A stretch of 64,000 nucleotides of DNA from JAJFJD01 sp965228975 (GCA_965228975.1 OZ245851.1:2542001-2606000), one strand, 5' to 3'. Counted from the stretch's first letter, positions 33,756-45,784 are shown. Notes: generated from the letters alone by a model not told the origin. Made by a program: numbers and translations.

Positions 33756-34904
33756 CTACTTCCTGACCGTTAGGACGAGATCGCCGCGCTTCGGCGGATT
33801 CACGTCGATCGCCGTGAACTTGCCCATCGAAATCTTGGGCTCGACGGTATCGACCTTAACAAGTCCGAGCGGCGCCTTGCGCAAGGACAGCACTTCGCCG
33901 GTGGCCGGGTCCGTGAGTTTCTTCACGATCCGTTCGACCATGAAGGAATCGCCGGTCTTGATCCCGCTGCGTCCACCCGCATTGATGAACACCACGCCAC
34001 CGTCGAAATCGACGACCTGGCCGGCCCAAGGTTTTCCATCCGCCTGGCGCGCAATGTTCTGCACGGCACGTGTCAATGCGCGGCGGCTGGCTTCGCCCAA
34101 CGGGGTCTTCCAGAACTTGTTGCCGCCCATGCTCAGCCCGCTATAGCCGACGGACAGATCGAATCCGGACGATTCGACCGGCTCCTCGACGCGCTGTACT
34201 TCCAGAACGCGGCCGGTCGTCGCGTCCACGACCCGGACGTCCATGGCGATCTTGCCGGACGCGGACTCGTGTGAAATGGCCCCGCTCAGCAAGCCGCCCA
34301 GGACGCCACCCGCGGCGCCGCCAACGCCGAACCCACCGCCTTCGTCATCGACGCCGAATTCCGTAACCGCGCCGTAGATGAAGTACTGCACGCCGGTGAG
34401 ATTGCCGAGGTCCGGACCGGTCGTCTTGCTGACGACGCCGCTGCCCTTAAGCTGCTGCTCGGTCAGGATTTGTTGCACCTGGGCCCGCTCGACGACGTTG
34501 AAGCGCTTCGACTCGACGAGTGCCGAGGTCAGCATTGCCGCGAGACCACCGCCGATGTCCCAACTTCCGTATTTCGAGGTGAACGCACCGGTCGCACTGA
34601 ATTTGCCGACCGCCACGGTGCGCTTCGGCCCATGGACTTCCGGGATCGGCCCGGTAAGGATGCCATTCCCCGGCGCGGCGACCTTCTCAGCGCCGGAGGC
34701 CGCCGTCGAGGCCTGCTGTACCGCCGGTTTCACTGCCTGTACCGGTTGCGCCGCTTGCGCGACCGGTTGAGCCATCGCCTGCGTCGACGCTCCGGTCGCC
34801 GCTTGCTCGGTCGTTTGGCAAGCGGCGATGCTAAACGATCCCGCGGTGATAGCGGCAACTACGCATAGTACCCGCCGAAACTTGTTCGCTTCCTGGATTT
34901 CCAT
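33756..34904 (-). CDS. CsgG-family outer-membrane lipoprotein
   Basis: 382 residues. ATG 34904 follows AGGGGAGGAAG; the lipobox SIAAC gives lipidated Cys29. After an Ala/Gln-rich linker the CsgG domain is clear (about 90-300): KRTVAVGKFSATGAF, LAAMLTSALVESKRFNVVER, QQILTEQQLKGSG, YFIYGAVTEFGVDDEGGGFG, KIAMDVRVVDATTGRVLEVQ and LTRAVQNIAR. A C-terminal domain (about 310-382, INAGGRSGIKTGDSFMVERI) is of the type common in these proteins. CsgG relatives are outer-membrane secretion channels or assembly factors. It lies 36 bp before the giant gene, so export or surface assembly of that protein is a reasonable guess. Confidence 0.85.
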   Translation of the reverse strand: MEIQEANKFRRVLCVVAAITAGSFSIAACQTTEQAATGASTQAMAQPVAQAAQPVQAVKPAVQQASTAASGAEKVAAPGNGILTGPIPEVHGPKRTVAVGKFSATGAFTSKYGSWDIGGGLAAMLTSALVESKRFNVVERAQVQQILTEQQLKGSGVVSKTTGPDLGNLTGVQYFIYGAVTEFGVDDEGGGFGVGGAAGGVLGGLLSGAISHESASGKIAMDVRVVDATTGRVLEVQRVEEPVESSGFDLSVGYSGLSMGGNKFWKTPLGEASRRALTRAVQNIARQADGKPWAGQVVDFDGGVVFINAGGRSGIKTGDSFMVERIVKKLTDPATGEVLSLRKAPLGLVKVDTVEPKISMGKFTAIDVNPPKRGDLVLTVRK

Positions 34905-34986
34905 TGATCTTCCTCCCCTTATATTTCGTTCAGCCGGACGCCCGCGGATTTTCTGTCGCGGTGTCGCATTCCGCGCTGATGGTCGA

Positions 34987-35562
34987 TTATCGGACCGGCT
35001 GCCAGACTCCTGTCTGCTTGATCACTCTGTATTCCTCGACGATCGATCCATCGACCGTGACCACCTGTGCCGCAATCGCATCGCCGTCATCAGCAATCCG
35101 GCCGATCTTGAGTCGCGGATTTCCGGCGATCATCAGGCGGTACTCCAACAACAGGCGGACGGACTTCTCGGTCGGCCCAGCCGGGCCGTATACCGTCTTG
35201 ACGTCCAACAGCGGCGTGGTGACGGGAGAGGCCGGCAGGCCACCCAACCCAGCCGGCGCAGTCTTCCGCTGTGCTTCCGCCCGCCGCAGGGCCTGGATCA
35301 TGCCCGCCAGCCGCTCGATCTGAAGGCTGAGTACGTAATAGGTATCGGGATCGGTCGTCGTGATCGGCCCATAGACCGACGGATAGCCGGTTCGCGAACG
35401 CGCTGCATCGGTCGACCGCTCGCGCAGAATCCGCGCCCGGTCGTGCCGGCGCTCCGCACTCGATTTTTCCTTCTTGTCGCTTGCCTGCACCGCGACCGGG
35501 CTTGCGATCACGAATGCTGCGAGCACAGCTGAAGCGGCGACAATAGACCAAACCCGGGGCAT
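34987..35562 (-). CDS. Small secreted protein, first gene of the giant-protein operon
   Basis: 191 residues from ATG 35562, chosen because GGAGG lies 6 bp upstream and the signal peptide (VWSIVAASAVLAAFVIASPV) then starts directly. The mature part has a charged helix (KKEKSSAERRHDRARILRER), an intermediate TDPDTYYVLSLQIERLAGMI segment and a C-terminal beta region ending TGVWQPVR. No family recognised. It is followed after 82 bp by the CsgG-family lipoprotein and then the giant gene, so it may be a periplasmic accessory factor. Confidence 0.65.
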   Translation of the reverse strand: MPRVWSIVAASAVLAAFVIASPVAVQASDKKEKSSAERRHDRARILRERSTDAARSRTGYPSVYGPITTTDPDTYYVLSLQIERLAGMIQALRRAEAQRKTAPAGLGGLPASPVTTPLLDVKTVYGPAGPTEKSVRLLLEYRLMIAGNPRLKIGRIADDGDAIAAQVVTVDGSIVEEYRVIKQTGVWQPVR

Positions 35563-35837
35563 AAAAATCCTCCAGCCCGCCATAAACAATAATCAGTATT
35601 TCTTGGTCCCACCGCTTCGGTCATTCTGCGGGGAAAAACGGATGCCGTAAAGCAACGCTTCCGTATAACCTCGTCCGATAGGCGGCAGCGGTATCCGGAT
35701 AGCATCCCTTCCTCTCTCGGGCATCGAAACCGGCCCTTGGATGCCCGTCCGGGTTAATTGACTTCACCTAGTCGGCCCCGCATCATGATTTCTTGGTCCG
35801 TCACTGCCTTCGGTAATGCCGAGAAAAGGGGAGGAAG

Positions 35838-38114
35838 ATGGCGGCACGGATTCTCTTCGGTCTTTTATTCATGATTGGTGTGCTTGCCGCGCCGGCGCCT
35901 CAGGTTGCGGCAAACGGCTGCTGCGGCAAGTCCGAAGACCACCCCCACCCCAACGACAACGCCAACAACGCGGCCCGGGAGGCCGATCGGCTGCGCGAAC
36001 TCGAACGGGCGCGGATCCGCCAGCGCGAGGCCCTCGACCAGCGCACCCGCAGCCAAGACCGGCTGCGCGGCAGGGTCGGTAATACGGGACCGCGCGTCCT
36101 GTCGAATCCAAGCACGGGAAGCACGACGAACCCCGGCACCCTGCAAGGCACGATCCAGTCGCTCGGCGAGATCATTCGGCGCCAGCGCGAAGCCGAGGAA
36201 CGCGAACGCGAACGCGCGGAACGGGAGGCGGCGAGGAAGCCGCCGGCCAAGGGCGATCCGCCCTATGCGGAATCTGCCGATAGGCCAGCAGGAGCGGCGA
36301 CCCGGACATCCGCTGTCGATATCGACAATCCGCCGCCGCCTCCACCGCTGAAACCGCTCTTCCCGGTCTGGCCGGATCGAGGTCCGGCAACGGCACGCCC
36401 ACCGATGGCGCCCCCGGTGGACACGCCGCCGCCGGGCGAGATGGCCGCGAAACCCGAGGGCGCCGAGAATCCGACGGCTGCCACAGGATCGGACACCGCG
36501 ACCGGAGCAACGACGGCGACCACCGATGCGGACACCGGGCAACCAACCGACTCCGCCGGGCGGACCGAGGTCACGACCCTCGGCCCCGACGGGCAGCCGG
36601 CCGATCCAACCAAACCCACCACAAACACGACGGAAGCGGGCGGAGAGCCGCCAACCGACTCCAGCGGCGCGACCGAGGTCACCTCACTGGGCCCCGACGG
36701 CCAGCCGGTCGACCCAACCGCATCCACGACCAACACGACAGATACCGAGGGAGAGCCATCGACCGATTCCACCGGTGAGACCGAGGTCACCACACTGGGT
36801 CCCGACGGCCAACCGGTCGACCCGGAGACCGGTCAGCCAACCGGCTCCACGGACCCGACCGGCGCGACAACCGCAGGCGAACCGGAGTCACAGGGCCCGA
36901 CACCGCCAACCACCGATGCGGAAACCGGGCAACCAGTCGACGCCGCAGCGCTTACACCGCCACTTACGAGCGATGCGGGATCCGCACAATCGAGCGCCGC
37001 CCCCAATCCGGACGGGACGGCGGCGCCTGAGAGCCTGCCGACGATCACCGAACTGCCGCCGGCACCGCCACCGGTCAGTGTCGTCCATACGACGATCCCG
37101 GGGCCGGACGGGAAACCGGTGGATGTGTTCGTGATAGACGGTAAAGCCGAAACCCTGGACGAACTGAAGGACCAAATGTCCCGCGCGATGGCGGAAAGTC
37201 AGGGCGACTACAATACCGCGTGGTGGCTCAATAAGCCGGCTGGTGTCGCGACCGAAGTCGTTGCGTTCGGCGGCGAGGTCTATGTCGGCGTCACCTTGGG
37301 ACCGCTGGCCGCGGCCGGCGCCGTCTTCGTGAAAGGGACGGCGCAGGAGGCAAGCTCCCGTGTGCTCATCGAAGGCTATGCCAGGGACAAAGACAAGAAG
37401 GACGCGGCGGGAAATCAAGCCATGTTCTCAGGTCCCGTCGCGGGGCCCATCGGAGCAGGGTTGCAAGACGCAGCGGTAAACCTGGCTTTCGATGGCATGT
37501 TCCATGCCGGCGGTAAGATCATGGGAACGGCCGGCGATTTTCTCGAGAAGCCGGTTTCCGAGGCGGTGCAGGCCGCGAAAGACACCATCCAGGAAGTTGG
37601 CGAGCAATCGGCGCGCGGCCTGCGGCACGCAAAAGAGACATTCGAACGGTCTGCGCAAGCAGCCCGGGAAGCGGCGGCGCCAGGGCAACGCGAACTTGCG
37701 GAGAAGCTGGCCCGTACGCGGGAAATCGCCGAGAATCTCGACCGTATGAGCATGCAGGAACGCGCGAAGGCGGCCGCCGAACTGGGTGCCGCCAACGAGG
37801 GCAAAATGACTTTACGCCAAGCCGCAGCCCGCGAGACCCGGGCGCTGCGCGAGGCGTTGCATAGCAGCCGGGAAGCGGTCGAGCGCCAAATCGATGACGC
37901 GGCGAGCAAACTGCTGGACCGGCGAAACACGATCATGCGGGCCCGGGCGCAAGCCGTCGAAGCTGCGCAGTCGAAGCGCAATTGGGACATCGGCATGGCC
38001 GTCGCGGAGGAAACCGTCGGCGAGCTTGCCGAGGGCGAGTATTCTCCCTTCGTGCAAGGCGTGATGTTCGGCGACGGCAAACAAAAAAGCGCCCCAAAAG
38101 CGGTAGCCCGCTAG
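35838..38114 (+). CDS. Secreted protein with 36-residue tandem repeats and coiled coil
   Basis: 758 residues; ATG 35838 follows AGGGGAGGAAG, the same ribosome-site sequence as the CsgG-family gene. A signal peptide (LFGLLFMIGVLAAPAPQVAA) leads to NGCCGKSE, a charged coiled coil (50-140), Pro-rich spacers, and from about 225 three tandem 36-residue units (108 bp period at 36564, 36672, 36780), each with TEV(T/S)xLGPDGQP(A/V)DP. After about 440 the sequence changes to a hydrophobic domain (PAGVATEVVAFGGEVYVGVT, GPLAAAGAVFV), then an Ala/Glu/Arg coiled coil to the end. It is divergent from the giant-protein operon and shares its style, so it may be another surface or effector protein of that locus. 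Confidence 0.6.
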   Translation: MAARILFGLLFMIGVLAAPAPQVAANGCCGKSEDHPHPNDNANNAAREADRLRELERARIRQREALDQRTRSQDRLRGRVGNTGPRVLSNPSTGSTTNPGTLQGTIQSLGEIIRRQREAEERERERAEREAARKPPAKGDPPYAESADRPAGAATRTSAVDIDNPPPPPPLKPLFPVWPDRGPATARPPMAPPVDTPPPGEMAAKPEGAENPTAATGSDTATGATTATTDADTGQPTDSAGRTEVTTLGPDGQPADPTKPTTNTTEAGGEPPTDSSGATEVTSLGPDGQPVDPTASTTNTTDTEGEPSTDSTGETEVTTLGPDGQPVDPETGQPTGSTDPTGATTAGEPESQGPTPPTTDAETGQPVDAAALTPPLTSDAGSAQSSAAPNPDGTAAPESLPTITELPPAPPPVSVVHTTIPGPDGKPVDVFVIDGKAETLDELKDQMSRAMAESQGDYNTAWWLNKPAGVATEVVAFGGEVYVGVTLGPLAAAGAVFVKGTAQEASSRVLIEGYARDKDKKDAAGNQAMFSGPVAGPIGAGLQDAAVNLAFDGMFHAGGKIMGTAGDFLEKPVSEAVQAAKDTIQEVGEQSARGLRHAKETFERSAQAAREAAAPGQRELAEKLARTREIAENLDRMSMQERAKAAAELGAANEGKMTLRQAAARETRALREALHSSREAVERQIDDAASKLLDRRNTIMRARAQAVEAAQSKRNWDIGMAVAEETVGELAEGEYSPFVQGVMFGDGKQKSAPKAVAR

Positions 38115-38122
38115 AATTCCGC

Positions 38123-38965
38123 ATGTACAGGTTCCTAGCCATAATCGTTGCAGGACTGTTGGCCGGCGCCATACCCGGCCTGTCATCCGCCGGACAACCG
38201 GCCAAACTGACGGCCACGGATTCCGCCATCATCACCGCCGGTGCGGCGATGCTGAGCGGGCGCAAGGCCGTACGCTCGGTGGTATTCGAGGACCCGGCGA
38301 TGTCGGCGCTCAGCAAGGCGAAGTTCCGCGACCCCACCTTCGCCCTGCACCGGTTTCAACTCATCGCGCGCGACCCCAACCCTGTTTGGCCGAATACGAC
38401 AACGCTTGGCACATATCTGCAATTCGTCGGATCCGCCGGCCGTCGCATTCGCATAACCTTTGTCGCGGACTTCACCCAGACCGGTCGAACCGTCGTGGTG
38501 CGCCGCGTCTCGATCTTGCCGGTCTACGCGCCGGCGGTCGCGGTTCGGCCGTTATTCGCATTGGTGCCGTCAGCGAAATTGCATCTCGACCTGCTCTCGG
38601 TGGACACAAAGTTCGCGATGTTGGCGGAGTTCGCCGAACGACATGCAGTGCCTCTCAATCCAAGCAGCCGCAAATCCCCGACGCCAGGTGCGTATTATGC
38701 ATTCGCCTTTTTCACCGAACGGCTTCGCGAAAATGAGCAGATAGCGCTCCGACGCGCCACATCGCCCAAATCGCGGGAGGGCACCCCGGTGCGGGCCTGG
38801 CGTTTAAATCAGGACGGCTGGCGAGTGATCGTCGCGCCGGTAGAGGTCGGCGAGAAAAACACTGCGTCGACGTTCTTGCAAGTCGTGATCACGGGTAAAG
38901 GCAACGACAACAAGGCCACTGAGCGCACGGCGGGCGTCCTGAGGCTATCGGGAAAAGCTGACTAA
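38123..38965 (+). CDS. Secreted protein of unknown function
   Basis: 280 residues; ATG 38123 is 8 bp after the previous stop, so it is probably translated from the same mRNA. Signal peptide: MYRFLAIIVAGLLAGAIPGL, cleavage near SSA. The mature part is a mixed alpha/beta domain with VFEDPAMSALSKAKFRDPTF, then IRITFVADFTQTGRTVVVRR, YYAFAFFTERLRENEQIALR and a final beta region WRVIVAPVEVG. No Cys after the signal. No family recognised. It is the last gene of the plus-strand pair opposite the giant-protein operon. Confidence 0.6.
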   Translation: MYRFLAIIVAGLLAGAIPGLSSAGQPAKLTATDSAIITAGAAMLSGRKAVRSVVFEDPAMSALSKAKFRDPTFALHRFQLIARDPNPVWPNTTTLGTYLQFVGSAGRRIRITFVADFTQTGRTVVVRRVSILPVYAPAVAVRPLFALVPSAKLHLDLLSVDTKFAMLAEFAERHAVPLNPSSRKSPTPGAYYAFAFFTERLRENEQIALRRATSPKSREGTPVRAWRLNQDGWRVIVAPVEVGEKNTASTFLQVVITGKGNDNKATERTAGVLRLSGKAD

Positions 38966-39409
38966 CAATCTTGCGGCCAATCACGCTATTGCTAGGGTCT
39001 TGCTGATAACCAAAAACCGGGCGCGATAGATTTGATCTTGTGACAAGATTCATTCGTGTGCCTGCCATTTTGGATGGGTCTCCCGTGCACAAGAATGCCC
39101 GAGATGGGTCAGCAGCGGACGTTGGGTTCCCTTGCGCGGATGTCCGCTCCTAGAAGTAAAGCGGACGTCATTAGCGATTGGGAAGATGTCCGCTATGGGT
39201 GAAAAATGGTGAGATTGGGCTGTCAAAGCCAATCCGGCGGTCGCAAATCGGGTTCGCCGTGTGGAAACTCCGCTCAGGGTTCCAAAATAGGACCTGTTCG
39301 GCTACCATCCGGGCCAAATCGGAGAGCCATCTGGGGAATGACGGATGAAGAAATCGGTTGGAAGCGTGGCCGGTCTGTTCCACTGGAGATCATCGGGATA
39401 AAATAAATT
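38966..39409. repeat. Gene-free stretch with GTCCGC palindromes
   Basis: About 440 bp without a gene. It contains inverted copies of a GTCCGC-type element (AGCGGACGT near 39112, GATGTCCGCTCC near 39138, AGCGGACGTC near 39161, GATGTCCGCTA near 39184). Similar sequences flank the adenylate cyclase gene at 40073-40147 and 42043-42105. They look like a dispersed intergenic repeat. Confidence 0.45.
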
Positions 39410-39883
39410 GTGGCCATGATTTCCCGATATGCCCTTCGGTCGGCTTTCGGCCTGGTGCTTGTCCTTACCCTGGCGTTGGGGATGCCGGGGGCGGCGTCGG
39501 CCAAGTCGGAGATCAACCAGTCGTTCATCGGCAATGTTGCCATCGAAGGGACCGACCCGGTCGCCTATTTCACCGAGGGGAAGGCAGTCGAGGGGTCATC
39601 CCAGTTCACCCACGCCTGGAAGGGGGCCACGTGGCGGTTCAAGGACGCCGCCAACCGGGACGCCTTCGCCGCGAACCCTGAGAAATACGCACCCGAATTC
39701 GGCGGCTATTGCGCCTGGGCGGTGAGCCAGGGCTACACCGCCGGCATCGATCCCGAGGCCTGGACCATCCACCAAGGAAAGCTCTACCTCAATTATTCCA
39801 AATCGGTGCAGGAGCAGTGGAGCGAAGACATCCCCGGCAACATCGCCAAGGGCCGCGCCAACTGGCCGAAAGTCTTGGAATAG
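39410..39883 (+). CDS. Exported YHS-domain protein
   Basis: 157 residues from GTG 39410, or 155 from ATG 39416; neither has a strong ribosome site. A signal peptide (LVLVLTLALGMPGAASA) precedes a YHS-type domain: IEGTDPVAYFTEGKAVEGSS, HAWKGATWRFKDAANRDAFA, NPEKYAPEFGGYCAWAVSQG, ending WPKVLE. The family occurs in many alphaproteobacteria as a small periplasmic protein, possibly metal-binding; activity is unknown. It stands alone between the 39-kb repeats and a glcD fragment. Confidence 0.85.
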   Translation: MAMISRYALRSAFGLVLVLTLALGMPGAASAKSEINQSFIGNVAIEGTDPVAYFTEGKAVEGSSQFTHAWKGATWRFKDAANRDAFAANPEKYAPEFGGYCAWAVSQGYTAGIDPEAWTIHQGKLYLNYSKSVQEQWSEDIPGNIAKGRANWPKVLE

Positions 39884-39974
39884 GGGGTGTTTCCGCCTCT
39901 CCCTGCCGATTTTCCTTTGGCGCCCGTACCCGATCGCCTAAATTGATGAGCGGAGTGGGACAGGAGCCCCAAGC

Positions 39975-40091
39975 ATGAAAATGCCCGAGCCTGACGCTGA
40001 CGTCATCGCCCGGCGGTGCGAAATCGTCGAGCGCATGCACCGTGAAAGATTGGGCGAGCGGGGTCTCGGTTCGGATGTCCGTTCAGGGTAA
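39975..40091 (+). pseudogene. N-terminal fragment of a glcD-like FAD-linked oxidase gene
   Basis: An AGGAG ribosome site (39962-39966) and an ATG lead into MKMPEPDADVIARR, then CEIVERMH, which matches the conserved start of glycolate oxidase subunit GlcD (MxMPxPDxxVxARRxEIVxxL). After about 30 codons similarity ends and the frame closes inside a GTCCG-type repeat (SDVRSG, stop). The remaining ~460 codons are missing. This looks like a gene truncated by repeat insertion or by recombination within the island. Confidence 0.5.
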
Positions 40092-40210
40092 TTTGCAGAC
40101 GTCTTGCCGCTGCGAGTTCATGTGCGCTTTCAGGGGAAATGCGGACATGGCTACCGAACGTCGGTATATCGCCTCTTGGTCAATAATGTCGACGCGCATA
40201 CGAATGATGG

Positions 40211-41983
40211 TCAATTAGGCAGGCCAGCTTCACCGAGCGCGGTAATTAACCGGTCGAGCATAGCCGGGTTCTTGTACGGCTGCCTTTTGGCATAGCTGGA
40301 AAGGCTAAACGCAGGGTCGCTGGCGATAACTTGATCTGCGACGCGCCGCGCTTGGTCCTGATCAGCTGCAAGAATGTAATCGCTGCACAGAATTAACCGC
40401 GCATCATTGTTCTGCGGGTTGAGCTGTATAGACTCTTTCGCCGCGAGAATTGAGAGTTCGATATCTCCGCAATCCCGATAGGCTGCTGCAATAATATCGA
40501 TCAACCAGGCAGGATAGACTATTTCTAGCTGTAGGGCCTCCGTAACGCTTTTGACTGCCGCCTCAGAGTCGCCGCAGTAATTGAGCGCAAGTCCCAAAAG
40601 TGCGTGTGCCAACGGGCAGCTCGAACGAAGTTCGGCCCCTTTCGAACAGGTCGCGAGTGCTTCGTTGAATTTGCGGTCGAGAAGCTGCACATGTCCGTAG
40701 ACGGCGTGACCGATGCCGTTGTTTTCCTTGTATTGCATCGCCTTCTTTGCCCAGTGAGCAGCCTGATCCATCGATCGGGCCGAAGGATCTGTCCAACAGA
40801 AGAATGCATCCATCCAGTGAGTCACTGAAATATAACTCGGACCCACAACCGAGTCCGGTTGAACGCGATAAAGCTCCTCGAACATGTGTCGCGCGGTCGC
40901 GTTATCGTCTTTGTTGAGCTCGTAAAAGTGACTAGCGCCACGATAGTAAAATTCAATCGCTTCAGGGCTGTCGAGTTTCCCAAACCAAATTCTGTCGATT
41001 TCGTTGGCTACGAGCTTGATATTCAGCGAAGAGATAACCTCTCTGGTTATTTCATCCTGTAATTGGAAGATGTCATTGAGAACGCGATCGTAACTTTCGG
41101 CCAATATGATTTGCTTGGCATCGACATCGGTGAGTTGCACCGTTACCCGGATGCGATTCCCGGCCTGCTGCACAGAACCTTCCAAAATATAGCGAATGTC
41201 CAATTCGGCGCCCACCGACGTGGCGGTCACGTCTTTCTCACGATACTCGTTGAGGACAGGAGCATGGACGAGGAACAACCCGGAAAGCTGGACCAGCGTT
41301 GCCGAGATACCAAATCGGATTCCGTCGGCAATATAATCTTTATCAGGTTCGGCCCCTAAACTTTTGAATGGGAGTATCGCAACGGACGGCCGGTCTGGAG
41401 GATCGAATTCGAGCACTGGTGAAGTACGCACACTTGTGTGCGTTTCGGAAAACTTCTGGTCGGCGAAGACGCGGTAGGTACGAACCGGCTCGGCGATATT
41501 TTTCACCTCCCGTGGTCCTATATCCTCGAATCCCACATCGAGCTTGCCTTTGACTTGCTCGAATACAGACGCTGACACACAGATGCCTCCAGGTTCAGCC
41601 AGAGCCTCTAACCGTGCGGCCACGTTCACGCCGTTGCCATAGATGTCGTCCCGGGCAACGATTACGTCACCCAGGTTGACACCAATCCTAAATTGAACCT
41701 TGCGATCGTTGGGAATACCAGCGCTGCGGGCCCCCAGATCATTCTGAACCTGGACCGCACATTCAACCGCCGCAACGACGCTAGTAAAATCGGCTAGTAC
41801 GGCGTCGCCTGCATAATGGACGACACGGCCTCCATGGTCCGAGATCATGCTCGCCATAGCGTCGAGATATTCGGCGACGGTCCTGTGCGTACCTACTTCG
41901 TCAATGCCGGTTAGGCGGCTGTAACCCACCACGTCGGCATACAGGATCGCCGCAAGCTTCCGTGTGACCTTCTCTTCGGCCAT
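40211..41983 (-). CDS. Class III adenylate cyclase with TPR-type C-terminal domain
   Basis: 590 residues. ATG 41983 is chosen because GGAGAGGGGC precedes it and the family start (MAEEKVTRKLAAIL) begins there. The class III cyclase domain (about 8-175) shows YADVVGYSRL (metal-binding Asp), HYAGDAVLADF, FRIGVNLGDVIVARDDIYG and NVAARLEALAEPGGI. A linker with VAILPFKSLG begins a region related to TolB-like sensor domains (about 205-340). The C-terminus is helical TPR-like (AHALLGLALNYCGDSEAAVK, AAAYRDCGDIELSI). This architecture is common in rhizobial and rhodospirillal cytoplasmic cyclases. It would make cAMP in response to an unknown cue and is the last island gene before the right att. Confidence 0.9.
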   Translation of the reverse strand: MAEEKVTRKLAAILYADVVGYSRLTGIDEVGTHRTVAEYLDAMASMISDHGGRVVHYAGDAVLADFTSVVAAVECAVQVQNDLGARSAGIPNDRKVQFRIGVNLGDVIVARDDIYGNGVNVAARLEALAEPGGICVSASVFEQVKGKLDVGFEDIGPREVKNIAEPVRTYRVFADQKFSETHTSVRTSPVLEFDPPDRPSVAILPFKSLGAEPDKDYIADGIRFGISATLVQLSGLFLVHAPVLNEYREKDVTATSVGAELDIRYILEGSVQQAGNRIRVTVQLTDVDAKQIILAESYDRVLNDIFQLQDEITREVISSLNIKLVANEIDRIWFGKLDSPEAIEFYYRGASHFYELNKDDNATARHMFEELYRVQPDSVVGPSYISVTHWMDAFFCWTDPSARSMDQAAHWAKKAMQYKENNGIGHAVYGHVQLLDRKFNEALATCSKGAELRSSCPLAHALLGLALNYCGDSEAAVKSVTEALQLEIVYPAWLIDIIAAAYRDCGDIELSILAAKESIQLNPQNNDARLILCSDYILAADQDQARRVADQVIASDPAFSLSSYAKRQPYKNPAMLDRLITALGEAGLPN

Positions 41984-42282
41984 GCCCCTCTCCGAGATCG
42001 AGCAACTGGGCCTATAGTATTCTGTCGTAATACGAATCACCAAATGTCCGCTTTGGGTCAAAAGCGGACTCTTTCCTACTGCTACTTGATGTCCGCTCCT
42101 GTGTAGATAGCGGTCATCCGACCATGACCTAACGACGCCCTAAAATAGCGAAGCCCAACGTTCCGTTACGGCATGGATGCCTTGATCTTCAGGCAAGGAT
42201 TGGACACTCCCTAAGCACATTCACATTGGATGCGATGGTAGCTTCACGAACGGCTACGTTTCGGACACAGTGCGGACATGTG

Positions 42283-42306
42283 AAAGCCTCCCTGTGGGGA
42301 GGCTTT
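42283..42306 (-). terminator. Terminator of the rrn-tRNA-fMet operon, carried by the island
   Basis: The stem AAAGCCTCCC/GGGAGGCTTT (as at 496-521) with a different loop lies 17 bp after the tRNA 3' end. It is inside the island boundary and therefore came with the element. Confidence 0.7.
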
Positions 42307-42321
42307 GTAAGCTATTGATAT

Positions 42322-42399
<78 letters not shown>

Positions 42400-42412
42400 T
42401 TGGTCTTTTTTT

Positions 42413-42984
42413 GCGCTATCGGCTTTCGCCTGCTTGAGCGCTTGTTTGGAGTCCTTCTTCCCCCACAGGGTTGCGGGTCCGTTTCCGGGATATGAAGAAG
42501 ATGTTTGAGATTGTGAAGAGGGTTTGTGCACTCTTTGAGGTGCGCTATCGGCTATCGCCTGCTTGAGCGCGGTTGCTTTGCGCTACCGGCTATCGCCTGC
42601 TTGAGCGCGGTTTGTCTGCGCTCAAGTAGCGAGCATCGCGAGCGGTAGCGCTTTGTAGGGTCTTTGTTTGCGCTACCGGCTATCGCCTGCTTGAGCGCTT
42701 TTCTGCGGATTGAAGGCCTGGCGGCGACCTACTCTCCCACGTCTTAAGACGCAGTACCATTGGCGCGGAGGGGTTTCACGGCCGAGTTCGGGATGGGATC
42801 GGGTGGGTCAACCCTCGCTATGACCACCAGGCCGTCGATCCGCAGAAGCTCTTTTCGCCCTATCGGCTATCGCCTACTTGAGGGCTGTTTGAGCGCGGTT
42901 TAGCGCGGTGCGTTTGACGTAATTGGGTTTTATGAAAGTGAATGGAATAAACATGCCCTCAAGTAGGCCAAGGGCCGGTAGGGC
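42413..42984. repeat. Palindromic rrn-spacer repeats, cluster 1 (7 copies)
   Basis: Copies at 42413-42441, 42542-42570, 42580-42608, 42618-42651 (inverted), 42670-42698, 42857-42885 and 42955-42984 (inverted). Core CTAYCGGCTATCGCCTRCTT; the ends pair as GCGCT/AGCGC or GCCCT/AGGGC. They flank the 5S gene. Confidence 0.8.
42718..42831 (-). rRNA. 5S ribosomal RNA
   Basis: About 114 nt. The ends CCTGG and CCAGG pair, and the usual internal CCGAACTCGGCCGTGAAACC is present (minus strand). Boundaries are approximate to a few bases. Confidence 0.9.
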
Positions 42985-43029
42985 AACTTAACAAGCAACA
43001 ATCAGGTTTCCTGATTGTCACGGATGGTT

Positions 43030-45780
<2,751 letters not shown>

Positions 45781-45784
45781 AACC

